From NCBI RefSeq assembly GCF_040958095.1, contig NC_091220.1, forward strand, positions 24,245,667 through 24,309,666: a DNA stretch of 64,000 nucleotides. The letters run 5' to 3'. The position numbers were made by a program, and so were the translations under genes. Position 1 is the stretch's first letter. Every line of letters begins with the position of its first letter. This stretch comes from Procambarus clarkii (taxonomy: Eukaryota > Arthropoda > Malacostraca > Decapoda > Cambaridae). This document shows positions 1 to 9,631 of the stretch, piece after piece. The notes under the pieces are model-generated. The model was not told the DNA's origin, made no database searches, and worked only from the letters and a program-made list of their open reading frames with translations.

Positions 1-387
1 TTGGAAAACAATAATAAATTTTGTATACAACAGTTACATGAACATTATCAATGGCAACTAAAAAACTCTCAAGAAATTTATAAAAACAACATTGAAGAAA
101 TTTACAGAAAAACAGAGGAAAGTAAAAATGAATTATGGAAAAGGGTTAACCTTTCAACTATTGACACTATACATGAACAAGAATTAATGTTAAATTACCA
201 ACTTGAATTAATAGAAAAAATCATATCCGAAATAAAAACGTATAGAATGAATGATGATGATGATGATGAATTAACACAAGATGACCAACGATCATTGAGT
301 CCCAGGATACAAACCAATCGCTCTTTGACCATTCCAATGTCAGCTGAACACCATATTGTTGCTTCTCCAGCCGAGATTCTGCCTTAG
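1..387 (+). CDS. Unknown protein, 5' end outside window
   Basis: The frame is open from the first base to a TAG at 385-387, giving 128 residues, and the first codon is TTG, so the true start probably lies to the left. The N-terminal two thirds is charged and likely helical, with many Glu, Lys and Gln and a regular pattern that could form a coiled coil. A run of five Asp residues follows near residues 85-89, then a Ser/Pro-rich tail. I recognise no domain. The AT-rich codon use matches the viral genes to its right. It converges on the phosphatase-like gene, with about 80 bases between the two stops. Confidence 0.45.
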   Translation: MENNNKFCIQQLHEHYQWQLKNSQEIYKNNIEEIYRKTEESKNELWKRVNLSTIDTIHEQELMLNYQLELIEKIISEIKTYRMNDDDDDELTQDDQRSLSPRIQTNRSLTIPMSAEHHIVASPAEILP

Positions 388-469
388 AAGCTTTCAGGCA
401 TAATCCCACGAGTACCTACTTAATCAAACTTATACAAATATAAAATAGATATTAATAGTACTACCATCA

Positions 470-1639
470 TTAAGTTGAAATTTGTATCCATATAAGGGGA
501 CGGCATTGTCTACTTCTGATCATATTACTATTTTCTACCTTGTTTCTATTTATCAATGATAACTGATCGTTTTCAAGCATAATAATATAGTAGTCACTGT
601 TTATACTTCTTTTGTTTTGTATAGTCGGAGTTGCTACTATCCCAAAGATTTCTCTTTCACAGAAACATATTAAGGATAAGAGAGCTGTGTCCCCATATGA
701 TGGGTACTGGTCAAATTTTCCTGGTGTGGATGAATCTGTTCCATTATTATGATTACAATTATTATTGGTTTTGCCGTTTAAGCCTTTAGAACGAATGAAC
801 ATATCAATATCATTTATTTGATGAGGGGGTATATTGAAAGCCCCAAATTCTTTCACCACGTCATATATGGTATAAGGTTTGATAGATATCAGTCGAATGT
901 ATTGCTGTTTGACTATTCCATCATCATAATTTGTCTTATAACTCTTTCTTTTCCTTCCCAAAGCATTATAAACAGCCCAGTTATCTATCAGTATGGCTCT
1001 CATATCTGAATATTTAGGGTATTTATTGACAATATATTTATATGACTTACTAACACCATATTTATTTTTAGATAAAACACAGTCATAATACGTTAAAATA
1101 TGTGTAAAATATTGACACATGTTCAATAAAGTTAAAACATTTTGAATATATGATCGTTTTCCTGCTGTCCATAAAATAAGAATATTGTGTTTGTTGGTGG
1201 CTTTCATATAATCTAACATCTCATATAAAAATGGCCGTGTATATACTGAGGGAAAACTATCTGACAAATTCAGTTGTAAATGTTGTTGTTCATCATATAT
1301 GGCTAATGTATTATCGAAATAAAAAACAAGAAGAGCTGGTGCTCTTTTTTCCTCGTTAAGATATCGTACATATTTATAAAAAAACATATCTTGAGTAAAA
1401 TCTTCAGTATCTAACATTTGTTTACTGTTAAAATAATTATTGATATTATCATTATTATTATTGTCATCATTGTTTATTGGTGACAATATATCAGTAGTAA
1501 TTGTAGATGTTGCAGTGGATGTAGTTGTTGTTGTTGTTGTTGACGTAGTGTCACTAGTTGTAATAATTGCATTAGTATCACTAGTTATATCAGAAGGAAA
1601 ATATGATAAAAGTGGCTTTGTAGTCATATTCCACGACAT
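470..1639 (-). CDS. NIF/FCP1-type CTD phosphatase-like protein, nucleophile missing
   Basis: This intact 389-residue frame resembles the HAD-superfamily NIF/FCP1 phosphatases, which act on the RNA polymerase II C-terminal domain in eukaryotes; related genes occur in iridoviruses. The N-terminal 75 residues are low-complexity Thr, Ser and Asn runs. The HAD core runs from about residue 100 to 225. In the DxDxT motif the second Asp (109) and the Thr (111) are present, but the first Asp, the nucleophile, is Tyr107. The motif II Thr lies in LWTAG (Thr157), a Lys sits near 197 and the late acidic motif is at IDN (Asp218). The protein is therefore probably catalytically dead, either by decay (GAT to TAT is one base) or as a binding pseudophosphatase. 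The family call is fairly secure; the substrate is unknown. Confidence 0.65.
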   Translation of the reverse strand: MSWNMTTKPLLSYFPSDITSDTNAIITTSDTTSTTTTTTTSTATSTITTDILSPINNDDNNNNDNINNYFNSKQMLDTEDFTQDMFFYKYVRYLNEEKRAPALLVFYFDNTLAIYDEQQHLQLNLSDSFPSVYTRPFLYEMLDYMKATNKHNILILWTAGKRSYIQNVLTLLNMCQYFTHILTYYDCVLSKNKYGVSKSYKYIVNKYPKYSDMRAILIDNWAVYNALGRKRKSYKTNYDDGIVKQQYIRLISIKPYTIYDVVKEFGAFNIPPHQINDIDMFIRSKGLNGKTNNNCNHNNGTDSSTPGKFDQYPSYGDTALLSLICFCEREIFGIVATPTIQNKRSINSDYYIIMLENDQLSLINRNKVENSNMIRSRQCRPLIWIQIST

Positions 1640-1688
1640 TGTTTTCTTATTTTTTAAAAATTAATTAAATTGTTATTAAATTGTTATT

Positions 1689-2909
1689 TTATTGGTCTTT
1701 GAAGGTAACAATTGGTAACATGGGATGCCCGAATAATGTGGAAGGAACATGTTTTATTACTTCTTCAATGAAATGTTTGTTAGAGTGTCGCATTTTCTCA
1801 GTGGGAAGTATATTTTTATCAAGTAAACATTTTAAATGAATCATGGCATGAACAATAATAACACAGACGTTAAGAACTGACATTCCCATTCCATTTAGAC
1901 TAGTGTTGAACATTTCTCCATTAGACATATTTACAAATGTATTATATAAAATACGATGGGAACCTAACACCTTATATCGTTTATCAGCTCCAGGCATAAC
2001 CAAACTATAAGCATCAAGGCCACTTACAAGAGACCGATCATTATCCTTGTTTATATAATTTTTATCATCATCTGTTTTTGTTTTATATATGTTTATTAAT
2101 TCATTTATTGAATAAAAAATATACACATTGTTAGTAGTATTGTCCAAATAAAGAGTAATATACTCACAATCTTGAGGATAGAGGAATTTACCATTTTGAT
2201 CTCTATCACCTTCTAATGCCAAATTCAAAATTTCCTTAATTACTTCTAATACATTTTCCTTATAGTCGATAAAATGATAATTTAGTGGAGGTGATCTTAA
2301 ATTTTTTTGAATTTCAAACCAACCCTCAAACAAATATTGATCAGCAGCTCCAAACAAATTTTCAATTGTTCTAGACATAAGTTGCTGAGCCACATGTCCC
2401 ATAAATCTAATCCAGTTATGATAAACTTTATTTATAATAAATTGAGCACTTTCATGTGTATAAATTAAAGCTGTTATTGGTTCAGCTTTAATGATGTTAC
2501 TCTTACCTAAACACTCCTCAATATACTGTAAACGTCTTTCAACTCTAGCTATTCGCGTTCTTTCCTCTAAATCATAATCATCAATATAAACATCCCTATT
2601 AAAGTGATTTTTCTCGTTTTTAATGTGACCAACTCGGTTTACACGATATGCGCCACTAGAGGGTAAGAGTCCACCTGCGGTTTTGACAAATGGTATGCGG
2701 TATCGTCGTTGTTGTTGTTGTTGTTATTGTTGAGATTTTCTTCGATTTTGTTCACTTTTTCTTTCACTAGTTTTTCTTGGTGTTGGTGTTGGTGTTGGTT
2801 TAGATTCTGTTGCTGTTGTTGCAGCTGTTTTGTTTTTTCTAATTTTATTATTAGATTCTTCATTTTCACTGGGACTGTAAATTCCTCCTTTTGATGGGAA
2901 ATAGGCCAT
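1689..2909 (-). pseudogene. Unknown protein gene interrupted by one in-frame stop
   Basis: A single frame runs from an ATG at 2909 to the stop at 1689, about 406 codons, broken only by a TAA at 2724-2726. That stop lies inside a run of CAA glutamine codons, so a CAA to TAA change explains it. No frameshift is needed: the frame stays open from 2723 through 2403 into the long downstream part. The N-terminus is Lys, Thr and Pro rich, the middle is basic and the C-terminal 230 residues look globular. I see no known domain. A 117-residue frame overlaps it at 2639-2992 on the same strand and is probably a shadow of the low-complexity stretch. Confidence 0.55.
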
Positions 2910-3359
2910 TGAGACAAAATTTTCAATTTTTTCTTTTTCCTCTTTCTCTTTTTTTTAAAGAGGTTTTTATTATTATTATTATTATTATTCATTTTTAACT
3001 ATAAAGAAAACCTTAAGAGTGAAAATAATATCTAGGAATAAATTAAAATTCAAAATTAGTTAAAAGTGATGAGGGTTTTATATCAGGTCTTTTGGTTTTT
3101 TTTTTTTTTTTATTAGTGATAAAATATTTTACAAGTTTATATGAGCCTGTTTCCAACACAAGATATAAATATTATTTTTAAAATTATTTCAGAACTACAA
3201 CAGAAAGGTGTTCACCTGCTGAAACCTCATGCGTGTACTGAGGTAAGTACAATTCAACCCTTCCTCTTTCTCCTAGCATCAGGTCAGCACAGGTGGTGTA
3301 AGAGCAGCATGATTGTCAAGGAGGTGACAGTCTTTACTGAGCCTCCATTCTCCACCTCG

Positions 3360-3890
3360 AGAGTGCTGGTCTTTGCCTCGGGAGTGCTGGTCTTTACTGC
3401 GCCTCCATTCTCCGCCTCGGGAGTGCTGGTCTTTGCTGCGCCTCCATTCTCTGCCTCGGGAGTGCTGGTCTTTACTGCGCCTCCATTCTCTGCCTCGGGA
3501 GTGCTGGTCTTTACTGCGCCTCCATTCTCTGCCTCGGGAGTGCTGGTCTTTACTGCGCCTCCATTCTCTGCCTCGGGAGTGCTGGTCTTTACTGCGCCTC
3601 CATTCTCTGCCTCGGGAGTGCTGGTCTTTGCTGCGTCTGCTGCGCTGTCGCTCTATGCCTCGGGAGTGTTGGTCTTTACTGCGCCTGCTGCGCTGTCGCT
3701 CTGTGCCTCGGGAGTGTTGTTGCTCTGTGCCTCGGGAGTGTTGGTCTTTGCTGCGCCTGCTGCTCTGTCGCTCTGTGCCTCGGGAGTGTTGGTCTTTGCT
3801 ACGCCGATGTTCTGTGCCTCGGGAGTGCTGGTCTTTGTTGCGCCTACTGCACCTGCACCGGCGCTCTGTGCCTCGGGAGTGTTGGTCCTT
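3360..3890. repeat. GC-rich minisatellite, 39-bp unit
   Basis: About six near-identical 39-bp units lie around 3378-3620, followed by shorter degenerate variants to about 3890. The array is strikingly GC-rich inside an AT-rich block. Because 39 is a multiple of three, both strands stay open: the minus strand (3279-3974) would encode an Arg/Ser/Asp-rich repeat of 13 residues and the plus strand (3141-3911) a hydrophobic one. The minus-strand product is SR-like in composition, but its start is flanked by a poly-A tract and it has no non-repeat domain, so I do not call a gene. Unequal copy lengths of about 18-42 bases at the right end fit replication slippage. Confidence 0.7.
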
Positions 3891-3974
3891 GTTGTCCCCC
3901 TCGAATTGTAATCTCATATCAAATCGTACCACATTTACCTTATAAGATGACAAAAAAAAAAAAAAAATGAACAT

Positions 3975-4296
3975 AATTCATTATATTGTATTCACAACAT
4001 AGTTTTACATAACATATTTGATAAAATATAATAACTTGAATAGTCATCCTTTGACTGAAGAAGACAAATCACAATCTTATGACAAATCACAATCTTATGA
4101 AAATTTGTAATGAGGAGTCTCAGATGATGATATAGAGTTATTTTTTTTTTTTTTTTTTACCTCATCCATGACTAGAGGTTCCTGTTCCCCCATTTGTAGA
4201 AAAGTTTCTGTTCCAGCACTGAAACTCTGAGTGTCCATAAAGATTAATGATATCTGTTGAAATGAAAAACTTTATGTTTTAATAATACTTTTTACA

Positions 4297-4353
<57 letters not shown>

Positions 4354-4552
4354 TATATATACGAGCTCCAAGCGAGGTCTCTTCCCTTCACAGTGGAGAA
4401 CTAATATAAGGAATATAAGGTTGAGGGTTGTCTTATATATCATACATGGCCATGTAGCCAATAATTTTCAATTTTATCATTTTCTTCTATCTGACTTTGG
4501 GGAAGTTCAAGTTATTGTGGATGAGGAAAAAGAGAGAGAATGAGAGAGAGAG

Positions 4553-4621
<69 letters not shown>

Positions 4622-4649
4622 CTTTATACACCTGCAGTGACAATGATAT
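3975..4649. repeat. Non-coding stretch with (TA)n and (AG)n microsatellites
   Basis: I see no gene here. A (TA)n tract lies at about 4303-4350 and an (AG)n tract at about 4540-4620, the latter adjoining the 3' end of the Bcl-2-like gene. A short direct repeat (gacaaatcacaatcttat) occurs twice near 4061-4097. The frames that cross the AG tract encode Ser-Leu repeats and are artefacts. Confidence 0.7.
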
Positions 4650-5195
4650 CTAAACCAGCAACGTATCACCTTCTTCTGCTGGAAATTCTTCACATATTTT
4701 TATCCATCCACCAGCTCTCCTGACAAATGGTGCAACTACTTCACTGGCATATTTGCTCATAAATGTTGCTATTTTTTCGCTCAAGTCCTCCATATTTTTG
4801 TCTTTGCAATACAAAGCCATCTGTCCACCAAAAGCATATAGTGCAATTATCCTGCCCCAATTCATAGCCATCTTTTCACCTTCAAATAGTTCATTGAAAA
4901 CTCCAACAAATGTCACATATCCAGTGTCATGAGTAATGTCCAATTTTTTAAATATTCCCTTAAATTGTTTTTCGTGACTGTGCACCATCGTCTTGATACA
5001 TCTGAGGAGTGTTTCTTCAACTTTATCATTAGTTGTCGCCTTTGTCTTCTCCATCAGTGAAAACACAATATACTTGGCTAAACTCTCCGCCTTATTCTCC
5101 ACGCTCTCTCCTTTCAGTGAAACTTCGGCAATATTAGCTTCATTCTGGTTACATCTTTCTACATTAGGCTCCTGTGTGTGATTACCTCTAATCAT
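4650..5195 (-). CDS. Bcl-2 family protein, Mcl-1-like
   Basis: This intact frame of 181 residues from the ATG at 5195 looks like a multidomain Bcl-2 family protein, which controls apoptosis at mitochondria. The BH1 signature NWGR is at residues 112-115 followed by a typical aromatic and Gly-rich helix, and the BH2 signature GGW is at 162-164. Residues 61-86 resemble the BH3-bearing helix of Mcl-1, but the usual Gly-Asp pair of BH3 is absent. No C-terminal membrane anchor is seen: the frame ends at a TAG just before an (AG)n tract, so the anchor may have been lost. The gene has no intron through the BH2 region, where animal homologues normally have one, which fits a virus-borne or retrocopied gene. 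An in-frame TTG at 5201 is a less likely start. Confidence 0.75.
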   Translation of the reverse strand: MIRGNHTQEPNVERCNQNEANIAEVSLKGESVENKAESLAKYIVFSLMEKTKATTNDKVEETLLRCIKTMVHSHEKQFKGIFKKLDITHDTGYVTFVGVFNELFEGEKMAMNWGRIIALYAFGGQMALYCKDKNMEDLSEKIATFMSKYASEVVAPFVRRAGGWIKICEEFPAEEGDTLLV

Positions 5196-5591
5196 GGACA
5201 ATGATAGTTGTCGTCACCCTGCATCAAAATCATATACAATAAGTTAGGATATAGCTTCTCTCTCTATATATATATAATACATTTAACCCCCCCCCCAAAA
5301 AAAAAGTGTCAAATTTTTTCCATAAATTACAACATAAACAAATAATGATTACCCGAAAAATGGTGTACCTGTCTATGTTTAGAAGTGACTGGCACTATAT
5401 TATTGACTTCCATCCAGTCAGCTGCTTCCAGCTGCCAATACTATTTGAAGTACCCCACCCCATTCCCTTTCTTCCTCCCAAAAATGTATCATGTATAACA
5501 TAGGCGATTTTTTTTTTGTTTTTTTTTTTGGCTGGAACCAAGTACATTATCAAATAAAATTTTAGTATATTATAAAAAAAATGATACAATT
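5196..5591. other. Intergenic stretch, no gene seen
   Basis: Short homopolymers (C9 with A9 near 5288-5306, T runs near 5510-5530) and a short TA tract near 5265 are present. I see no gene. It holds the space between the Bcl-2-like gene and the divergently transcribed family member A, so promoters for both may lie here; the last 40 bases before 5592 are nearly pure A/T. Confidence 0.5.
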
Positions 5592-6995
5592 ATGTCAAAT
5601 CAAAATCCAGTTTTAAGTGATACAGAAGAGATGGAGGAAAATGATTCGGATACTTCAATGGAACTGGAAGAATTGAATAACCCCTCAACTTCAACTTCTA
5701 CTCCAAAGACAAAAAAATCAAAGCTAAATCGAACCAGCACGACACAGGATGATGATGATTCGGATACTTCAGTGGAACTGGAAGACTTGAATAACCCCTC
5801 AACTTCAACTTCTACTCCAAAGACAAAAAAATCAAAGCTAAATCGAACAACTCCCAAAAAATCAAAGCTAAATCGAACAACTCCCAAAAAATCAAAGCTA
5901 AATCGAACAACTCCCAAAAAATCAAAGCTAAATCGAACAACTCCCAAAAAATCAAAGTCAAACCGAACCAACACCCGTCAACGAACACGGGGAACCTCAC
6001 CAGGCCCAGACACTAGAAGGAGATCATCTTCGGATATTGGATATAACAAACGTATATTATTTCCATTTAAATATTCTATCACGATGAATGATGTGGTAAA
6101 AGAGTGTAAATATAAGGTAATAGTATCTGAAAATATAAATCACATTACATTTAACAAGAAATTCTTCACATTTGTAAATTGTAAAACTTTACCATTAAGA
6201 TTGTTAATTCACCAGTATATTACATTATCAATGTATATTATTATAAATACCAATTATGAACCCAGATCCCGTGGTTCATGTTATCAAGCTGATGGCTCCT
6301 ATCATTTTCCCACGTCGTTTTGTGGAGATTTGCTCAATATCCGAAAAATATATGACATTGTTGGCCTGGGAGGAATCGGTAGAAATCTTAAATGGAAAAT
6401 AAATCCAGCTCATGTTTCAGATAATGGTATTCTTTCAAATTATTGTGAACAATATATTGACAAAATTAATTAATCAGCTTCTAGAAACAGTGAAAATAAA
6501 AATATATTCATTTATATAAAATTACTAACTAATTTAAGGACATTTTTAACTGTACAAAAAGATAATGAGTGGCAAAATGCTCTTAGAAATAATCTTATTG
6601 ATGAAATTGGAAAATTAAGTAAAATAATGAAAGCAACATGTAAAAATATTTATAAAGTAGTTTTTTGTGTTGAAAAATCTCCAATATATACACCAGAAAA
6701 TTTTGCCAAATATTTAGATGAAGTAAGAAATATGAAACACTTAAATTGTAATGTTAGTAAAATGTCTAAGGAAGAAGCGATAGAACTTCATTTTTCCCTA
6801 TTACAAAAATTTAATGATATTATAAAAACTGATACTCATATGTATGAAATTCAATATTATCTGGCATATATACCACCAAATCATTGGAAGGAGTCTCAAA
6901 ATGAAAGTAATAAAGTTAAGGGAGAACAAGTTTTTTATAACAATTTAAACAAGTTAAACTTTAATCCATATACATGCAAAATATCTATTATGTAA
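5592..6995 (+). pseudogene. Family member A of an unknown three-gene family (one in-frame stop)
   Basis: A single frame runs from 5592 to the stop at 6993-6995 and is broken only by a TAA at 6471-6473; no frameshift is needed. The N-terminal 135 residues are low-complexity: an acidic and Ser/Thr block repeated twice, then five copies of a TPKKSKLNR-type basic unit that resembles a nuclear localisation or DNA-binding tail. The C-terminal 330 residues match, block by block, the intact gene at 61481-62800: an IPLRLLIHxY-like block (residues 195-206), an IYxIxGLG-like block, the LTNL block just after the stop, an EIGKL block and an ExxELHF block. The function is unknown. The family is not one I recognise. 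Confidence 0.7.
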
Positions 6996-7139
6996 ATCCC
7001 GTTTTCATTTAATCAATTTCATCACATCCACCTATAATTGTTGGGATATAAGTAAAGGTAGTAGATATTGGAAAATTAGTTTACATATTATTTTGATTAT
7101 GGGGTGCTTTTTTTATTGTAATAAAAAATAATAAGCATA

Positions 7140-8627
7140 ATGACTACATCACTGAAATATATATACCAAATTAATAATAATTCTTCAGAAAATAATTTGT
7201 TAACGTTGACATTCAACCAAAATAATACTTATATTGATGATTTATATCCAGGTTTATTGGAATCATCTTGTAGGTTAGCTCTCAATCGATTAATTTATAT
7301 AATGTACTCAATAACAAAAAATATAGATGAGGTTAGTATTAGTAATCATCAAGTTCAATTTTGGAGTGAGCACAATTCTGAAATTTTCATCCAACAAATA
7401 TATTATATCGCTGGTTTAACTACTAAACCAGCCTCAAATTTAATTAGTTATAATACAATTAAATATGATCCAGAAATGTTTATTAAAATATTAAAACAAA
7501 AGGCGCCTCAATCTTACAAATTACTACAACGTTTTGAATTGAAATTAATTTACTTTTCTCTTCTTACAAATTTATGGCATACTCTTCTCTTGCAAAAAAT
7601 ACAAGACATTAATATAATAAAGAACAGTATTATACATCATCTTATAAATAATTGTTTTTATAATTAGGACCAACCAATAATTGAATCTGGAATACTTGAC
7701 ATATACACACCTTTTTACAGTCCTATGCATATCAGTAAATTAATTAACAGAGTCATTGAAGCTTACCATAAAAATACAAATAATATACATATTATAGAAA
7801 CTAAAGATCTTACTCATTTACATTATGAACTTGTGATATCTTTACATAAAAAAACAGATATTGTATCTAATAAAATAATGGCAATGGTAGCTTACTTACC
7901 TAATAAATATAAAAATAATCATAACCTAATAAGATCTTTTCCCTATAAATTAATCAAAGATAATCCGTCAGATATATTAAAGAATATTTTAACTAATTAT
8001 AAATATTTCTATACAAAAAATAGAGAAATAATGTTGGCTTAAAACAATAAAATTTTGAACAAAAAAAGTAGAAGTAGAAGCAAAAGTAGTAAAAGTAGTA
8101 GAAGTAAAAGTAGTAAAAATAAAAGTAGTAGAAGTAAAAGTAGTAAAAATAAAAGTAGTAGAAGTAAAAGTAGTAAAAATAAAAGTAGAAGTAGGAGTAG
8201 AATTAGAAGTAAAAGAAGTAAAAGTAGAAGTAGAAGTGGAAGTAGAAGTAAAAATATAAATAGAAATAAAAGTAGAAGCAAAAAAAGTAGTATAGCAGGC
8301 AATAAAAATCGTGGAAATATAAATATGAAAAAAATACGTCAAAATAGTACTAGTACTAGTACTAGTAGTAGTAGTAGTGGTAGTAGTGGTAGTAGCAATA
8401 GAAATAATAGTCCAACAAATTCGAGTTTAAGGTCAAATCAACCTAAAAAGAACAAAAAATATTAAATTTTAAATAATAGAGTGAGTAAAACAAACCAAAG
8501 CAGAAGCCCTCTAAAAACTATTTATTTTATTCCCAAAAATAAAAAAAATACTAAAAAAGGATTGAAAAGTATATTAAAAAGTAGAAGATGGGATAACAAC
8601 ATTAATTATTTGGAATACAAAAATTAA
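7140..8627 (+). pseudogene. Family member B with RS-repeat tail (three in-frame stops)
   Basis: One frame spans this region, interrupted by TAG at 7665-7667, TAA at 8040-8042 and TAA at 8463-8465, with no frameshift. The first 300 residues are the third copy of the family seen at 5592-6995 and 61481-62800: an IYYIAGL block, a LTNLW block and a HLHYELVISLH block align in order. After the second stop the same frame continues into about 75 residues of Arg-Ser and Lys-Ser repeats, then a Ser-rich run and a basic tail to 8627. Whether the RS part was originally fused to the family domain or is a separate DNA-packaging-type gene (open at 8055-8465) cannot be decided here. No function is known. Confidence 0.6.
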
Positions 8628-9042
8628 ATATTTTCGTATAATTTTCCATACCACTTATAATAAATAATAATTTGGAATACAAAACATATATATAATAATA
8701 AAGATCTTTTTCAAATTTAAATAATTTTAAAATAATATGTTTCATAACTATAAGATGATGATAAGATTTTTCAGTCATAATTATAGAAGTTTCATTATCA
8801 TGTTTATTTTTATTTTGAATATGTGAAAATACTTCTTCATCACTCGATGCAAGTTGAACAGGAATCCTATTATGTTTAATTAGATACAAAAGAAATCTAA
8901 ATTGATTATGTTCATAAATATTACTTGTTATAATTTGTATTTTTTTTGTATATTCAATCATGTTTTCCAGTTCAATAGTAATATTATAACATAATATTCT
9001 AGTTTGATCAAATAAGTAATAAGTTAACTTTAATTGGTACAT
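8602..9042 (-). CDS. Unknown protein, 146 residues
   Basis: This intact AT-rich frame from an ATG at 9042 encodes a mostly hydrophobic and aromatic protein with many Ile, Tyr and Phe residues. No signal peptide is evident; a hydrophobic stretch at residues 112-131 could be a membrane segment or a buried helix. It overlaps the end of the RS-tail frame on the other strand by about 25 bases. It is divergent from the ubiquitin gene, separated by a long (TA)n array. I recognise no family. Confidence 0.5.
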   Translation of the reverse strand: MYQLKLTYYLFDQTRILCYNITIELENMIEYTKKIQIITSNIYEHNQFRFLLYLIKHNRIPVQLASSDEEVFSHIQNKNKHDNETSIIMTEKSYHHLIVMKHIILKLFKFEKDLYYYIYVLYSKLLFIISGMENYTKIFNFCIPNN

Positions 9043-9139
9043 TTTTAACTATTCTAATTTATTGAGATATCCTTTATAATCATAAGAGTTATGTTCAACA
9101 TTCATATGTTTTATTATTATAAAATTATATATTATTATT

Positions 9140-9326
<187 letters not shown>

Positions 9327-9339
9327 GCAAATTACCAAA

Positions 9340-9573
9340 ATGCAAATATTTGTAAAAACTTTATCTGGAAAATCAATAACAGTAGATGTGGAGTCAAATG
9401 AATCTATTCAAAGTGTAAAAAACAAAATTCAAGATAAAGAAGGTATACCACCAGATCAACAGAGGTTGATATTTTCCGGGAAACAGTTAGATGATCAACA
9501 CACTATAAGTGATTATAATATTCAAAAGGATTCAACCCTCCACTTGGTATTAAGATTATGAGGAGGAGGATAA
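9340..9573 (+). pseudogene. Ubiquitin, stop codon before the terminal glycines
   Basis: The frame encodes ubiquitin from Met1 to Leu73, easily recognised by [11 protein letters not shown], the [11 protein letters not shown] region with Lys48, and [14 protein letters not shown]. Lys6, 11, 27, 29, 33, 48 and 63 and Ile44 are present. The codon for Arg74 is TGA (9559-9561), and the next codons are three glycines and a TAA, so one base change (CGA or AGA to TGA) removes the Gly-Gly tail needed for conjugation. The product as read ends at Leu73 and could not be conjugated. The monomeric arrangement with one extra glycine is typical of viral and ribosomal-type copies. Substitutions relative to animal ubiquitin show this is a diverged copy and not recent host contamination. 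Confidence 0.9.
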
Positions 9574-9631
9574 TCAATCATTAAAATTCCCTCTTATGTT
9601 TTTTATTTTAAAAGGGCCACATACATGGCTT

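Noticed and set aside
3141..3911. 256-residue plus-strand frame over the 39-bp minisatellite
   Set aside because: It is entirely repeat, hydrophobic, and mirrored by an equally long minus-strand frame.
5592..8627. A variant genetic code in which TAA and TAG mean Gln
   Set aside because: Long intact genes such as the DNA polymerase use CAA and CAG and contain no internal TAA or TAG, and other genes carry frameshifts.
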